Shown here: piece after piece, positions 1 to 10,085 of the stretch | Position numbering within the stretch: the stretch's first letter is position 1 | Layout of the letters: each line of letters opens with the position of its first letter | From: Rhynchospora pubera | Lineage: Eukaryota > Streptophyta > Magnoliopsida > Poales > Cyperaceae | Direction of reading: 5' to 3' | Length of the DNA: 64,000 nucleotides | NCBI GenBank assembly: GCA_028095005.1 | Contig: CM051461.1 | Coordinates: 57,579,840 to 57,643,839 of the forward strand | The notes under the pieces: model-generated | Database searches by the model: none | What the model was told of the DNA's origin: nothing | The model's input: only the letters and a program-made list of their open reading frames with translations | Program-made: the position numbers and the translations under genes

Positions 1-1884
1 CCAAGTCTAACCTTTTTTGAAGGAACAAATGAAAAATCAAGTGAAGAAAATCATCATCTCGAGTTGGAAGAAAATCATTCAGGGGGAGTCGATCCAGTTG
101 AACATAATGACAATGCTCAACCAAGGAGGTCAACTAGAGAAAGACAACCTTCTGTTAGACTGAGAGACTTTGAAACGTATCATGCAACTTATCCAATTCA
201 ACACTACGTTTCCTATGATTCTATCAGTAAGAGTTACAAATCTTTTCTTAGTGCTATATCAAAGGATATAGAACCATCTAATTTTAATGAAGCACAAAAA
301 TGTCCAACTTGGCAAAAGGCTATGAAAGAGGAATTACAAGCCCTCGAAAAAAATAATACTTGGACTATTGTACCTCTACCTAGAGGAAAGAAACCAGTAG
401 GGTGTAAATGGGTCTATAAAATCAAGTACAATAGTGATGGTTCAATTGAAAGACACAAAGCAAGACTTGTAGCAAAAGGCTTCACTCAAACTTATGGTTT
501 AGATTACCATGAGACCTTTGCACCTGTTGCTAAAATAAATACTGTAAGAATTTTATTATCAGTTGCTACTAACATGGGGTGGAGTTTATCTCAGTTAGAT
601 GTAAGGAATGCGTTTCTTCAAGGTGAGTTAGAAGAAGAAGTCTACATGTGTCTTCCTCCGGGCCACTCCAAGGAATCAAAAAGTAACTTAGTCTGTAAGC
701 TCAATAAATCCATATATGGTCTAAAACAATCTCCAAGAGCATGGTATGGCAAGCTTAGTAACTCTCTTCTGCTTCATAATTTTAAAAAGAGTTCGGCCGA
801 TTCTTCTATGTTTGTTAAACATAATCAACAGTCAACCACCATAGTTCTAGTTTATGTAGATGATATTATAGTAACCGGTAACAATGAACAAGAAATTAGA
901 AATGTAAAAAATTATTTGAAAGAAAAATTTGATATCAAAGATCTTGGAAATCTTAAGTATTTCTTGGGAATTGAAATAGCTCACTCTAAAAAGGGTTTGC
1001 TCCTTTCACAAAGGAAATATGTATTGGATCTGCTTAAAGAAACAGGTAAATTAGGAGCCAAACCAGCAAATACTCCTATGGAAACCAATAACAAGGCCAG
1101 CCCTGAAAAAGGAGAACCTTTAGATGACATTGGGCGATTTCAGAAATTGGTTGGAAAATTAATCTACCTTACCGTGACCCGACCTGATATTACATTTGCA
1201 GTCAGTTGTGTAAGCCAATTTATGCATGCCCCAAAAACTAGTCACCTTGACATAGTAAACCGTATCCTTAGATATCTTAAAGGAACTCCAGGACAAGGAA
1301 TTTGGTTTAAAAGAAATGGGACTAATAATATTGTTGGCTATTCTGATGCGGATTGGGCTGGAAGCTTTGATCGAAAATCAACAACTGGATATTGCACATT
1401 TGTTGGTGGAAACTTGGTTACATGGAGAAGTAAAAAACAAAACGTAGTTGCAAGATCAAGTGCGGAGGCTGAATACAGAGCAATGGCATCAACTGCAAGT
1501 GAATTAATTTGGATCAAGCAGTTACTAAGCGACATGAAACTTCCACATAATGGACCAATCAAGATGTACTGTGACAATCAAGCTGCACGCCATATTGCGT
1601 CAAATCCAGTCTTCCACGAAAGAACAAAGCATATTGAAGTCGATTGTCATTTCATTCGAGAGAAGGTGCAAAGTGGTGTTATAACAACACCTTTTGTAAG
1701 AAGTCATGAACAACTTGCAGATGTTTTCACCAAAGCATTAGACAAGAAATCTTTTCAACAAATCTTATTCAAGTTGGGCTCAATCAATCTCTTTGAACCC
1801 AACTTGAGCGGGAGTGTTGAGGATAACACAATCTCAGAGGATAATCTCATCATTGATCAGAAGCCAGCTCATCATATAGAATAG
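1..1884 (+). CDS. Ty1/copia pol, C-terminal part (reverse transcriptase and RNase H), 5'-cut by window
   Basis: The frame is open from base 1, so this is the C-terminal end of a longer polyprotein; the first ATG in frame is at 64. Seen: the copia RT signature KARLVAKGF, the catalytic YVDD box near residues 264-267 counted from that ATG, then RNase H blocks SDADWAG, SSAEAEYRAM and CDNQAA. The protein ends in the usual copia tail (GSINLFEPN) at a stop at 1882-1884. In the family this part copies element RNA to cDNA and degrades the RNA strand. No frameshift or stop is visible, so this half could be intact; gag, protease and integrase would lie upstream of the window. The short LTR that follows suggests an Ale/Retrofit-type lineage, which is inference. 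Confidence 0.9.
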   Translation, partial: PSLTFFEGTNEKSSEENHHLELEENHSGGVDPVEHNDNAQPRRSTRERQPSVRLRDFETYHATYPIQHYVSYDSISKSYKSFLSAISKDIEPSNFNEAQKCPTWQKAMKEELQALEKNNTWTIVPLPRGKKPVGCKWVYKIKYNSDGSIERHKARLVAKGFTQTYGLDYHETFAPVAKINTVRILLSVATNMGWSLSQLDVRNAFLQGELEEEVYMCLPPGHSKESKSNLVCKLNKSIYGLKQSPRAWYGKLSNSLLLHNFKKSSADSSMFVKHNQQSTTIVLVYVDDIIVTGNNEQEIRNVKNYLKEKFDIKDLGNLKYFLGIEIAHSKKGLLLSQRKYVLDLLKETGKLGAKPANTPMETNNKASPEKGEPLDDIGRFQKLVGKLIYLTVTRPDITFAVSCVSQFMHAPKTSHLDIVNRILRYLKGTPGQGIWFKRNGTNNIVGYSDADWAGSFDRKSTTGYCTFVGGNLVTWRSKKQNVVARSSAEAEYRAMASTASELIWIKQLLSDMKLPHNGPIKMYCDNQAARHIASNPVFHERTKHIEVDCHFIREKVQSGVITTPFVRSHEQLADVFTKALDKKSFQQILFKLGSINLFEPNLSGSVEDNTISEDNLIIDQKPAHHIE

Positions 1885-1903
1885 GCAACAAAGTAGAGAA
1901 TAA

Positions 1904-2097
1904 TGTTAGAATATGATTTAGGCAATATGTACAATAGGAAACTAATCAATCATTGTAATCAGCCCAATAGACAAGAAGGAAACGGTCATATTGAGGCCTG
2001 GCTATAAATAGCCATGTATTGTGTATGTAAATATTAGAAATAGAAATACATTACTCATTTTATCAAATACTCCACGTTTTTCATTAGCCGGAAAGCA
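1904..2097 (+). repeat. Probable 3' LTR of the copia element at the window start
   Basis: Starts TGTTAGAATATG, a classical copia LTR start, after a purine-rich run (AAGTAGAGAATAA). It contains a TATA box (TATAAATA at 2003-2010). The right boundary is uncertain because the partner LTR is outside the window; an end somewhere between 2085 and 2097 is likely. Confidence 0.55.
2003..2010 (+). promoter_or_regulatory. TATA box of the short copia LTR
   Basis: TATAAATA lies about 100 bases into the LTR, where U3 promoters of short copia LTRs sit. It would drive transcription only if this LTR were a 5' LTR or were co-opted. Confidence 0.45.
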
Positions 2098-2466
2098 AAC
2101 TAATAACTGAACAAATAAATCAGTCAAAATTCTTCGCAACAATTTATGATAATTTCAGATATCAATGTGAACTTCACGAAACTTTAGGAAAATTAATGTC
2201 TGAACAATAATTTAAAAAAGTGCGAGTTTCGAAGTTTAAGAAATTATATATCTCCGAAATTTGAAATATGCGGAAATAACGAAGCAGGTAGCTAGCACAG
2301 CATGCTGCATGCCGCTGTCGCATGCGCCGGCCCAGTTATTCCACGTGCTAAAGCAAAATCGGTACAAAGTTCCAAAATGTGTGTCTGAATTATATGAGAA
2401 ACAATACCTTCAGAGGCCACGTTCTCTAAGATTTCAAATGTGATGGACTGATGGTAGATTGGTAGT
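2098..2466. other. Intergenic, no feature recognised
   Basis: AT-rich sequence with a short GC-rich patch near 2290-2340. Two overlapping 60-67 codon ORFs on opposite strands show no recognisable domain and are probably chance. Confidence 0.5.
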
Positions 2467-2474
2467 GTTGTACT

Positions 2475-2774
2475 CAGGGCTGTCAAACGCGTCAAAAAAG
2501 TACGGAATAAATTGTTTCGTTTTCCGTTTCGTTATGAAATGCGGTACAAGATTCAATTTCATTAACCGTTTCATTTTTAAAACGGTACAAAATTCTATTT
2601 CATTAACCGTTTCACTTCAGAAATAACACATAAAACAATTTGAAATAAGACTGAAACAATCGAAACGGTACAATCTGATATTTTGTTTACCGTTTCGTTA
2701 TTAGAACGGAACAAAATTAATTTCTGTTATTCGTAAACGGAATCACGTGTTTTTCTGAGCCGTTGACAGCTCTA
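2475..2774. mobile_element. hAT-type MITE, 300 bp, with perfect 8-bp target duplication
   Basis: Termini CAGGGCTGTCAA and TTGACAGCTCTA are inverted repeats matching at 10 of 12 positions. Flanking copies of GTTGTACT at 2467-2474 and 2775-2782 are identical; 8 bp is the hAT target-duplication length. The interior has many short repeats of AACCGTTTC/CGTTTCGTT and no coding capacity. A related, more decayed copy appears at 36781-37006. Confidence 0.88.
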
Positions 2775-2782
2775 GTTGTACT

Positions 2783-3039
2783 AGTGTGTGGTTACGAGTC
2801 TGGGGTCCATGATTTCAATTATTGTGCTACAGTGAGCGATGATGCTAACAAGGATTAGGAATTGTTTCCTCTATTTAATTAATGGTAATTGGGTAATTGG
2901 CGGTGGCCGGTGGGGTAGGTAGATAGGTGAAGCCAAGAAACAACGTGGTATCTGACTCAGCTTCTTGTTTTTAAGCTAATAAAGTCGTCGCTGTTGAGTA
3001 TTGACTCAGCTTCTTGTTTTTGTTCTATTTAACGTTTCG
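2783..3039. other. Intergenic with a short direct duplication
   Basis: Holds a nearly exact 20-base direct repeat (TGACTCAGCTTCTTGTTTTT) around 2953 and 3002. No gene is seen. Confidence 0.5.
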
Positions 3040-4435
3040 GTCTTTATTTTTTTAAAGATAATATTTTAAATCATATGAGTTGTGAAACTACTTTCATACT
3101 TTTTAGATAATATTTTAAATCATATGACTTAATTATTTATCATGATTAATTGTAAGTCTTTTTCATTTTACTTGAACGGTCTTTTAACTTCACTCTTGAA
3201 CTCTTTTGAATTAGTCAAAAGATTCATACTTATACCTTATCAAATAGATATGTTAATATTTACAATGATCGTTGATTAAGTAGTAAAGTATCAATAACCT
3301 TTCATTGCACAAGTACTTATTTGTCTTTATACATCGATATGTATAAGTCCTAATCAAGTCACTTGTTCTTAAACCTTTGTAGGTTAAAAGCGTTTTTGTA
3401 ATTTAACAAACATGATTCGCATATCAATCAATTTGAAATTGAATTGAATTACGAGCTCTACGTTACAGAGACTCTCGTAATGCGATTCTTGTTTATGTAT
3501 GTGACTAAGCGGTTATATAAAATGAAAGTCAAATACTTTATGTCAAGTCTTACGCATCTTATTTGTCATTCAAACCTTGTTTATCTATTTCAAGCAAATT
3601 CAATCAAGATGCATGAAATCATATAAACAAATTCATAATAAAAGATCTTGTCTTTTACAAAACATAATTATCCATCATTGAATATGAAATGGAGATATTT
3701 TTGAGAGATTTTAGAATTAAGGTATGCAACCTTCAATTCCTAAACAAACTCTTAATAAAGATAACTCTACGTATTCAATGGTAATGACTTAAATGAACAA
3801 GTCATTTCATATACGGAGTTTACTTTATATCTCTCGAACATTCTCTTATTTTTCATTGTCAACACATTTCGTTAAATGCGAGCATATGAACTAGTATTAA
3901 GTCACTAGTATTAATTAGAGATAGTGAGATAATTTAAACGACAAATACACTTTAGGATTAGAATATTTTTAATCGTCACAATCATGATATTTCGGACAAC
4001 CTTTCAAATGTCTCCCATAAACGGCAAATGAAACATCTCATGTGATACATGGTCATAAACGAGGGTCTCAAAATTTCAACTCATACCTTGGTGAAGCATT
4101 GCTTGAATACTTAACCAATTACCTTTTTGCATCAACAAGTGTGCGAAGAAGGTAACATTATATCCTTTATAATTCCAAAGAGATGGTATAACAATATCAT
4201 CAATCCTTGATATTGGAGATCAATATCTATAGTTATCAATTAGCTACTTAAATCTTTCAATTTGTAAGTCAATATAACATTCATGTATCTTCTTTTAAAA
4301 GAAGAATCTCTTGGTTAGCTCATACTCTTTACACTCGATCATAAATGATGGAGTCAATATCTACTTTCTCCAATAATACCTAATTGAGTAAGCGGATGAG
4401 AGTGTACGAGTTAAATTCTAGTCCATATGAATTCT
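3040..4435 (-). pseudogene. Decayed Angela-type copia pol (protease/integrase region)
   Basis: Read on the minus strand, the segment keeps scattered matches to the intact element at 24049-33916: near 3890 it resembles the stretch coding the protease-adjacent AHICRNV, near 3340 the DLIHTDVCG integrase region, and near 3190 the KSEVENQLD region. All frames carry many stops and indels, so it is non-functional. It continues beyond the nested gag-only element at 9829-10085 and belongs with the leader and LTR at 10086-14386. The lower boundary, about 3040, is approximate. Confidence 0.6.
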
Positions 4436-4689
4436 TGTTGTACTAAACGTCTCTAGGTTTGTCGATCGCAAAACAATATCATTTGGCATTTAACAATCTT
4501 CTTTGAGTTTTATAGGAAGAAGATACAATTTATAAGGACTTGGATAAAAGCTTTAAGGAAGATCAAGATCAAGTCATTAGAGAGCTTGTAGGCTAGTTTA
4601 GACTAGGATAGAAGGTATACTTTAGTCCTTGTTTATCCTTAAAATGGTCTAGATAGCGAAAAGCTCAATAAACCAGCAAAATCCTGTTT

Positions 4690-5292
4690 TCTGTGACCTA
4701 GCGTCGTACAACGCTAGATAGAGTTACACAACGCTAGAACAGCTAAATTCATACTTTTGTGAATCAACGTTGCACAACGCTATATAGAGTTAGGCAACGC
4801 TGAGTCACAACGTTGTACAACGCTCAGTAGAGTTGTACAACGCTACAGTTAAAAACTTGGAAATTTTCCTGAGTACCATCGTGCAACGCCATATAGCGTT
4901 GCACCACGCCACAAAAATCCCAAGTTAGCTGTGCTGTTTTTACATGCAAAGTCTCTGGAGACGTTAGCCAACGTCTTTCAGCGTTGGGTAACGTTAGCGT
5001 TGTGTGACGGCATATAGAGTTGTACAACGCTCTGTTGAATCTGTCAGAGTTGTTCCTTTTGTCTACCTTTAGCGTTGTGTAACGCCATTCAGTGGCAAGC
5101 AACGCTCTGACAATTTCCAACGGAATTGTCGGAGCTTTCCTTTGGTTTTACACTCCTGCGTTGTGCGACGGCAAATAGCGTTGCACAACGCTCTGACAGA
5201 CCAACGGCTATATTAAAGAGCCGTTAGAATTTACAACGGTCATATTCCAGCGTTGTATAACGCTATTCAGCGTTGTACAACGCTGTGGCCTG
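4690..5292. repeat. Array of degenerate 14-16 bp palindromes in U3
   Basis: Roughly eighteen variants of AGCGTTGTACAACGCT or its halves lie in about 600 bases just upstream of the TATA box. The same array is in the 3' LTR (8650-9212). It could be a clustered binding site, but no factor can be named. Confidence 0.75.
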
Positions 5293-5321
5293 TTTTTGCT
5301 GGGGAACTGCTCATTTCGAGC

Positions 5322-5332
5322 CCTATATATAT
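5322..5332 (+). promoter_or_regulatory. TATA box in the gag-only element's 5' LTR
   Basis: CTATATATAT immediately follows the palindrome array and precedes a CT-rich stretch (TTGTTCTCTCTCTTG) typical of a transcript start. Confidence 0.55.
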
Positions 5333-5899
5333 CCACCCCTTGTTCTCTCTCTTGAAGAGAGCTTTGCCTTGCAAAATTAGACCAGAATTGAGCCTTTGAG
5401 CACAGGGATACTCTCCCACTTGAGCTTTTCATAGCTAGACCATCTTGAGAGATTTAGTAGCCTCAAACACCACCGCCCCGACATTGTCGCTAGGTGTAGG
5501 TTGGAATAGGTTGAGAGCTCTTCTCCTTTGAGGCCGTTGTGCCATTCAAGTTAGGCCGATCCGCCTCGAGTGTCCTTGTGACGAGGTGATTCGGTTCGAA
5601 GTTGTAGTCCCGTTCTTGTTAGAATTGAACGGAGCGCATCCTTTCGTGGTAGCGGAACTCCCGGAGACGTACGACTAAGGCTAGCTTCTTCTAGCGGGTC
5701 GGAACTCCGTAATCATACCGAGTGTTCAATTTCTCTCTCTCTTTTTCTCTTTATTATCTTGCTATACTTGAATTGCTTGTGCTTTGATTGTTTGTATTAG
5801 ACCAAGTTTGAATTGAACCAAATATTGACCATACCGGTTTAGAAATCATTTTTTGTGCCTATTCACCCCCCTCTAGGCCTAATTTTAGGGACAACAAAG

Positions 5900-5911
5900 T
5901 GGTATCAGAGC
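5900..5911 (+). other. Primer binding site for initiator Met-tRNA
   Basis: TGGTATCAGAGC, the usual plant copia PBS, starts three bases after the 5' LTR end. Confidence 0.9.
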
Positions 5912-5952
5912 GGGAACCTCGATTAAGCTATTCTTAATCTCGGTTTTCGGTC

Positions 5953-8085
5953 ATGGCGGCTCGTTTTGTAGAGAGACCGGATAAATTAGGCCAAAATTGT
6001 AGAAATTTCTCTTTTTGGAAGAGATGCATGGTGAACTACCTCAATATCTTGGGATATTGGCATGTGGTAGAAAATCGGTATACCCCCGAACTTAAACCAA
6101 ATTCGGTAGAATTGACCAAGAAGTCCCGTGATAACCGAATGGACAATGATTGTGCGGTTAATGCCATATTAGCCTCGGTTCATGAATCAATTGGTGTGAC
6201 CCTTAGTCGTTTTGATCTAGCACACGATATGTGGATGGCTCTCCTCACCCGTTATGAGGGAAATTCTCAAATTAGGCATTCTAAATTGTATGAGTTGTAC
6301 TCTCAATTTGAGAATTTCCACATAAAGGATGGTGAATCCATTGAGGATATGTACACTCGTCTTGTACAACTCCAAAATGAATTCACCGAAGGAGGTGAGC
6401 CCCTAACAAATGGCAAGATTGTAGGGAAGATGATGCGGGCTATGAGTGGACGGCACGAATGGGATGCTCACATCACGTCGCTTGAAACCATTATCCGGAT
6501 GGACCATGCGTACACCCCGGAACAAATGTACACCGAGCTTCGATGTGTTGAGGAGAAGCTCAAGCAACTCGCCAAACTAGAGCCTCATCCAAGAACCTTA
6601 GCCATGACCTCCACAAGAAATCCCGCCTCCACATCATCATCTCGATCCTCTCATCGCCGATACCCACATCAAACACCATTAAACCTCTACGAGCTTGATG
6701 AGACAAAGCAAGAGGTGGTGATTGAGAAGATGTTTCGTGTGTTGCTCAAGCATGAGAAGAAGTTCAACAATGAGAGGTTAGCCAATGATGAACGAGAGTT
6801 GTGTTTTGTGTGCAATAAAGAGGGGCATTCAATGCACAAGTGTCACAAACTTTTCCCTCAAGTGCAAACCGACAAGCCAAAGCCTAAGCACAAGAAGGAA
6901 AAGAAGAAGGCTCAAGCCATGCATGCCTTGTGGGATGTTGAATCCGAAACAAGCTCATCCGATTCGGATTCTCATGAGGTGTATGCTTTGGTGGCAAATG
7001 TGGAAGAGGTGGTATTCTCAACGGATGATGTGGAGGATGACTTCGTGAAGGACATCCTCAATGAGTTCAATCAAGGGACAAGATTTGTTCATCCGCTACT
7101 TCAAGCGCGTAAGGCAACACCACCTCCATCTCCACCACCTTCGCCAAAGGCATGCTCTCCAAAGGTATATCTCCCTCTCAATGAATCTCTTAGTAGTAGT
7201 GATAGTGAGAGTGATGATGCACCAACTTGTTCAACCAAATGTGTTGATTGTGATAGGTTGAACTCTATTCTTGATGCTACCCATGATGCCTTGGTTAGGA
7301 AATCCGATACCATAGAAACCTTAAAAACCAAGGTAGATGAGCTTACTTCTAAGATGGGTGAGTATGAGGCTAAAATTAAGGAGCTTGAAAAACAACTTGA
7401 AAAACAACTTGAAAAACCGATTTTAGCTCAAGTTCCTAAAACGGATTTGAAAAACCTTTTCAAAGGTCAAAAGCCTCATGACAAGTCCGGTCTTGGTTAC
7501 CAAAAGCCTTATCAAACCAAGAAAAGGAACTTGTCACACAATAATGGGAAACAAGTTGCACAAAACACACAATTTCAAAAACCTAGTAATTCTCGTGGTC
7601 TTGCACATATGTACCAAAGGAAACCTAGAAACACTAGAGTGCAAAACAAAAAGAATTTGCAAAATCAAGAAAAGAAGGTTTTTGTTCCAAAGGCGTCCAA
7701 TAAAATTTATTTTAGAGAACCCGATGGATGGTTTTATGAATTTAAAGAGCAACACTCTTCTCAAAACCACAAAGCTCAATCCAATGGGCATAAAAAGAAT
7801 GTTTCCCAACATTTCCAAAAGGATCGCAAAAAGGATTTTAATGCCTCATCCTATGATCCTAAGAAGAAGGCCGAATATCTTAGAGCCCATTACAATTCTC
7901 ATTTTGTCAAGGGTTCTACCATGCCTAAGCCAACCAATGCATATTGCAACTATTGTTGTCAAAATGGTCATATCTCGTTGGAATGCAAACTTAGGAAACC
8001 AAATGGTGAGTCCAAAGGTAAGTGGGTTCCAAAAGCTTGTACCTCTAGTGGTACAACTAGTGGTATGGTAACCAATGTGGCCTAA
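5953..8085 (+). CDS. Gag polyprotein of the gag-only copia element (710 aa)
   Basis: The ATG at 5953 is the first start after the PBS and the frame is uninterrupted. Residues about 10-200 fit the copia-type gag (UBN2-like) fold, including WMALLTRYEG and YTRLVQLQNEF. Two CCHC zinc knuckles are visible: CFVCNKEGHSMHKC near residue 284 and CNYCCQNGHISLEC near 665. Between them lie acidic/serine-rich stretches, a short coiled coil (about 445-490, heptad-like KELEKQLEKQLEK) and a basic, Asn/Gln-rich region. Gag packages element RNA into virus-like particles in the cytoplasm. No pol domain follows. A long gag with two well-separated knuckles is less common than a single-knuckle one. The intact frame implies recent activity or selection on gag. 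Confidence 0.9.
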   Translation: MAARFVERPDKLGQNCRNFSFWKRCMVNYLNILGYWHVVENRYTPELKPNSVELTKKSRDNRMDNDCAVNAILASVHESIGVTLSRFDLAHDMWMALLTRYEGNSQIRHSKLYELYSQFENFHIKDGESIEDMYTRLVQLQNEFTEGGEPLTNGKIVGKMMRAMSGRHEWDAHITSLETIIRMDHAYTPEQMYTELRCVEEKLKQLAKLEPHPRTLAMTSTRNPASTSSSRSSHRRYPHQTPLNLYELDETKQEVVIEKMFRVLLKHEKKFNNERLANDERELCFVCNKEGHSMHKCHKLFPQVQTDKPKPKHKKEKKKAQAMHALWDVESETSSSDSDSHEVYALVANVEEVVFSTDDVEDDFVKDILNEFNQGTRFVHPLLQARKATPPPSPPPSPKACSPKVYLPLNESLSSSDSESDDAPTCSTKCVDCDRLNSILDATHDALVRKSDTIETLKTKVDELTSKMGEYEAKIKELEKQLEKQLEKPILAQVPKTDLKNLFKGQKPHDKSGLGYQKPYQTKKRNLSHNNGKQVAQNTQFQKPSNSRGLAHMYQRKPRNTRVQNKKNLQNQEKKVFVPKASNKIYFREPDGWFYEFKEQHSSQNHKAQSNGHKKNVSQHFQKDRKKDFNASSYDPKKKAEYLRAHYNSHFVKGSTMPKPTNAYCNYCCQNGHISLECKLRKPNGESKGKWVPKACTSSGTTSGMVTNVA

Positions 8086-8119
8086 ATACCAAGTTAACCC
8101 CCGGTCTTATAAGCCAAAT

Positions 8120-8385
8120 CTTTAGGGGGAGCCTCTTTATTTCTATCTTATTTTTGTTTGAGAGGTTAAATTTGGTCACACTACTTTGTGTAGTGCTCTA
8201 AATTGGTTCTCCAATTCCTTTTCTTCAAAATTAAGGGGGAGCCATAAATTTAGGGGGAGCTTGCTACAATTTTCACTTTTTGTCGATTTACAAAAAGGGG
8301 GAGAATTGTAGTAAAGCTTGTGAAATGCCAAAATTTAATCGCTTTACTAATGGTATTGTTTTGCAAATCGTCAAAAGGGGGAGAT
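8120..8385 (+). other. Polypurine tract cluster before the 3' LTR
   Basis: Five AGGGGGAG-type runs occur near 8123, 8232, 8250, 8294 and 8375. The last, AAAAGGGGGAGAT, abuts the 3' LTR and is the expected plus-strand primer site. The others may be remnants or auxiliary sites. Confidence 0.7.
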
Positions 8386-9828
8386 TGTTGTACTAAACGT
8401 CTCTAGGTTTGTCGATCGCAAAACAATATCATTTGGCATTTAACAATCTTCTTTGAGTTTTATAGGAAGAAGATACAATTTATAAGGACTTGGATAAAAG
8501 CTTTAAGAAAGATCAAGATCAAGTCATTAGAGAGCTTGTAGGCTAGTTTAGACTAGGATAGAAGGTATACTTTAGTCCTTGTTTATCCTTAAAATGGTCT
8601 AGATAGCGAAAAGCTCAATAAACCAGCAAAATCCTGTTTTCTGTGACCTAGCGTCGTACAACGCTAGAACAGCTAAATTCATACTTTTGTGAATCAACGT
8701 TGCACAACGTTATATAGAGTTAGGCAACGCTGAGTCACAACGTTGTACAACGCTCAGTAGAGTTGTACAACGCTACAGTTAAAAACTTGGAAATTTTCCT
8801 GAGTACGATCGTGCAACGCCATATAGCGTTGCACGACGCCACAAAAATCCCATGTTAGCTGTGCTGTTTTTACATGCAAAGTCTCTGGAGACGTTAGCCA
8901 ACGTCTTTCAGCGTTGGGTAACGTTAGCGTTGTGTGACGGCATATAGAGTTGTACAACGCTCTGTTGAATCTGTCAGAGTTGTTCCTTTTGTCTACCTTT
9001 AGCGTTGTGTAACGCCATTCAGTGGCAAGCAACGCTCTGACAATTTCCAACGGAATTGTCGGAGCTTTCCTTTGGTTTTACACTCCTGCGTTGTGCGACG
9101 GCAAATAGCGTTGCACAACGCTCTGACAGACCAACGGCTATATTAAAGAGCCGTTAGAATTTACAACGGTCATATTCCAGCGTTGTATAACGCTATTCAG
9201 CGTTGTACAACGCTGTGGCCTGTTTTTGCTGGGGAACTGCTCATTTCGAGCCCTATATATATCCACCCCTTGTTCTCTCTCTTGAAGAGAGCTTTGCCTT
9301 GCAAAATTAGACCAGAATTGAGCCTTTGAGCACAGGGATACTCTCCCACTTGAGCTTTTCATAGCTAGACCATCTTGAGAGATTTAGTAGCCTCAAACAC
9401 CACCGCCCCGATATTGTCGCTAGGTGTAGGTTGGAATAGGTTGAGAGCTCTTCTCCTTTGAGGCCGTTGTGCCATTCAAGTTAGGCCGATCCGCCTCGAG
9501 TGTCCTTGTGACGAGGTGATTCGGTTCGAAGTTGTAGTCCCGTTCTTGTTGGAATTGAACGGAGCGCATCCTTTCGTGGTAGCGGAACTCCCGGAGACGT
9601 ACGACTAAGGCTAGCTTCTTCTAGCGGGTCGGAACTCCGTAATCATACCGAGTGTTCAATTTCTCTCTCTCTTTTTCTCTTTATTATCTTGCTATACTTG
9701 AATTGCTTGTGTGCTTGCTTGTATTGGGTACCAATTGAATTGTGTTAGGGTAGTTCATACCAAACCGGTCCAAAACCTTTAATCGCTTCCGCTAAACCTT
9801 GATTAAGCCGCCTCCATTAGGGACAACA
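8386..9828 (+). repeat. 3' LTR of the gag-only element
   Basis: 1443 bp from TGTTGTACTAAACG to GGGACAACA. Nearly identical to the 5' LTR until about 9710, after which the last 118 or so bases are unrelated in detail. The outer 5-bp duplication still matches the left one. Confidence 0.93.
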
Positions 9829-10085
9829 ATTCTCTAATTCAATGGTCTAGAAATTTCGAATGAGGATATTAGCCATACGCTTTAATTAATAACTTTTCGC
9901 CAAAAGTCAATCAATCATCACGATGCTACATTCGGATAGTTTGAGGAAAGTTTTGGGAATTGACATACTCAAGTTTCTCTTCACTAAAATCGTGTCTTAG
10001 GAATCGGTATTACTCTTTCAAGTAACCACCTTTTAAAAACGAGTTTGTTAATTTTTTAAAGATTGATCGCAACAAAATTAACAAT
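9829..10085 (-). pseudogene. Decayed gag start of the minus-strand Angela-type element
   Basis: On the minus strand an ATG near 10085 follows a leader end (CATAAACTAAATGACCTTAA) that matches the leader of the intact copy just upstream of 27895. The gag sequence after it is degenerate. The segment is cut by the gag-only element and resumes below 4436. Confidence 0.5.

Larger units (their letters stand above)
4436..5896 (+). repeat. 5' LTR of the gag-only element
   Basis: Runs from TGTTGTACTAAACG to GGGACAACA, 1461 bp. Compared with the 3' LTR it carries an extra 20 bases near 4710-4730, about seven single-base differences, and a completely different last 116 or so bases. U3 holds an array of GCGTTGTACAACGC-type palindromes. 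Confidence 0.93.
4436..9828 (+). mobile_element. Non-autonomous gag-only LTR retrotransposon (copia/SIRE-like)
   Basis: Two LTRs of about 1.45 kb bracket a 2.5-kb interior with a PBS, a single gag ORF and a polypurine tract, but no protease, integrase, RT or RNase H. The 5-bp duplication ATTCT occurs at 4431-4435 and 9829-9833. Elements of this layout are known as TR-GAG type and depend on enzymes of a related autonomous partner. It is inserted in the decayed minus-strand Angela-type element. Confidence 0.93.

Noticed and set aside
4824..5432. Minus-strand ORFs of 98 and 74 codons, repeated at 8754-9362
   Set aside because: They lie in LTR U3/R and recur only because the LTRs are duplicates; composition follows the palindrome array and there is no domain.
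6785..7818. Secondary-frame ORFs overlapping gag
   Set aside because: Shadow frames of the 710-codon gag ORF.
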